Shown here: positions 63,054 to 64,000 of the stretch, in pieces
Layout of the letters: every line of letters begins with the position of its first letter
How positions within the stretch are numbered: the first letter of the stretch is position 1
Origin: Burkholderiales bacterium 8X
GTDB lineage: Bacteria > Pseudomonadota > Gammaproteobacteria > Burkholderiales > Burkholderiaceae_C
DNA length: 64,000 bases
Assembly (NCBI GenBank): GCA_902506565.1
Contig: LR732703.1
Coordinates: 1,322,525-1,386,524, forward strand
Reading direction: 5' to 3'
The notes under the pieces: generated by a model
The model's input: only the letters and a program-made list of their open reading frames with translations
What the model was told of the DNA's origin: nothing
Databases searched by the model: none
Made by a program: the position numbers and the translations under genes

Positions 63054-64000
63054 TGCTGCGCCGCGGCTGCTGGCGGCTTCGGTCCTTGCGATGGTCCTGG
63101 CCGTGCAGGGTTGCGACGGCCATCGCGATGGCAGCAGCAATACGGGCACCGCGAGCGCCGATGCGGCGAGCCCCGGGGCAGCAGCGACGCCGACGCTCGC
63201 AACCGGCGCGCCACGTGCGCTCGCCTCCGCCGATCGCGGCGAGTACCTGTCGCGCGCCGCCAACTGCATCGGCTGCCACACGCCGGCGGGCGGCGCGCCG
63301 TTCAGCGGGGGCCTGGCGGTCAACTCGCCCTTCGGCAAGATCTACAGCACCAACATCACACCCGATCCCTGGTTCGGCATCGGGCGCTACAGCTACGACG
63401 ACTTCGCACGCGTGCTGCGCGAAGGCAGGGTGCCGGGCGGAAGGCATCTGTATCCCGCGATGCCCTACACCGCCTACACCCATCTGCAGGAAGAGGATGT
63501 GCGCTCGCTCTACGACTTCCTGATGCAGCGGGTGGCGCCGGTGCGAACGCCTTCGCCGCCGACCCGCCTGCCGTTTCCGTTCAACCAGCGCTGGGTGCTC
63601 GGCGCCTGGCAGGCGATGTTCCTCGATCGCGGCCCGCAGCCCGCGCGTGCGGATCGAAGCGCCGAATGGAACCGGGGCGCCTACCTGGTCCAGGCGGTCG
63701 GCCATTGCGGCGCCTGCCACACGCCCCGGGGCCCGGCCTACCAGGAGAAGGGCGGCGACCCGTCCTCGCCGCACTTCCTGACCGGCGAAGTCAACGACCG
63801 CTGGTATGCGCCCAACCTGACCGGCGCCATGGGCGACGGACTCGGCCGATGGAAGGCCGAGGAGATCGCGTCGTTCCTCAAGACCGGCCACGGGGCGCGC
63901 GAGATCGCGTACGGCAGCATGGCCGGAACGGTGGTGGACAGCTTGCAGCACCTGCGCGAAGACGACCTTCGCGCGATGGCCGTCTACCTCAAGGCGCTGC
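63034..64000 (+). CDS. Lipidated dihaem cytochrome c, truncated by the window end
   Basis: The frame opens at ATG 63034, overlapping coxC by 20 bp, with GGAG 7 bases upstream, and remains open to the window edge (322 residues visible). The N-terminus is a lipoprotein signal (LAMVLAVQGC, Cys about residue 27). Two haem motifs are present: CIGCH (about 77) and CGACH (about 226). The arrangement resembles the cytochrome subunits of membrane alcohol/aldehyde dehydrogenases. In this position it probably feeds electrons to the caa3 oxidase or a dehydrogenase. The C-terminal end is not visible. Confidence 0.88.
   Translation, partial: MERRVSSAAPRLLAASVLAMVLAVQGCDGHRDGSSNTGTASADAASPGAAATPTLATGAPRALASADRGEYLSRAANCIGCHTPAGGAPFSGGLAVNSPFGKIYSTNITPDPWFGIGRYSYDDFARVLREGRVPGGRHLYPAMPYTAYTHLQEEDVRSLYDFLMQRVAPVRTPSPPTRLPFPFNQRWVLGAWQAMFLDRGPQPARADRSAEWNRGAYLVQAVGHCGACHTPRGPAYQEKGGDPSSPHFLTGEVNDRWYAPNLTGAMGDGLGRWKAEEIASFLKTGHGAREIAYGSMAGTVVDSLQHLREDDLRAMAVYLKAL

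Overview
The window is high-GC, densely coded DNA from a betaproteobacterium. A Comamonadaceae (Variovorax-like) origin fits best: a Bug-type solute receptor beside CoA-thioester genes, an aerobic indolepyruvate oxidoreductase pair, a minor-pilin/PilY1 operon, and a purine uptake and catabolism cluster. The genus is inferred from gene content and codon style only. No rRNA, tRNA, insertion sequence, integrase, phage gene or CRISPR array was seen, so this looks like chromosomal DNA. No gene-free stretch exceeds about 250 bp.

Layout. 1-5258 (minus strand): a GntR regulator followed by a Bug receptor, class III CoA-transferase, enoyl-CoA hydratase, HMG-CoA lyase and a truncated acyl-CoA dehydrogenase; a perfect palindrome ahead of the Bug gene is a likely operator. 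Together these could activate, dehydrogenate, hydrate and cleave a branched (di)carboxylic acid. 5453-9289: IorB and IorA. 9397-12320: a cytochrome c and a sorbosone-dehydrogenase-like protein, divergent from a LysR regulator. 12566-18845: type IV pilus minor-pilin operon (FimT, PilV, PilW, PilX, PilY1, PilE), whose PilY1 carries an apparent L-type lectin N-terminus.

19587-42117 is a purine supercluster: xanthine dehydrogenase XdhA/XdhB, a LysR regulator, a BmpA-type nucleobase/nucleoside ABC transporter (ATPase, two permeases, lipoprotein receptor), adenine deaminase, then after a break a second Bmp-like receptor and guanine deaminase. The break (30959-37650) holds an orphan 1780-residue FAAL-PCP-C-A-PCP synthetase with no release domain, then a cardiolipin-synthase-like phospholipase D. 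A hexapeptide acyltransferase and a glycosyltransferase sit on the opposite strand before guanine deaminase.

42232-49493 is mostly housekeeping: dCTP deaminase, a YpfJ-type metallopeptidase, an RhlE-type helicase, ApaH divergent from a CNNM/CorC protein, and an HDOD protein with a degenerate EAL domain.

49641-59238 looks like a stress or accessory island: a small secreted protein, a zinc alcohol dehydrogenase with a conserved small partner, a tightly packed methyltransferase / ATP-grasp / haem-oxygenase-like diiron protein cassette, CtaG, a hemerythrin, and several small hypothetical proteins including a DnaJ-type zinc-finger miniprotein. 59396-64000 encodes a caa3-type cytochrome oxidase (CoxB with fused haem c, CoxA, CoxC) followed by a lipidated dihaem cytochrome c cut by the window end.

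The best candidates for something undescribed are the orphan FAAL-NRPS and the methyltransferase/ATP-grasp/diiron cassette.
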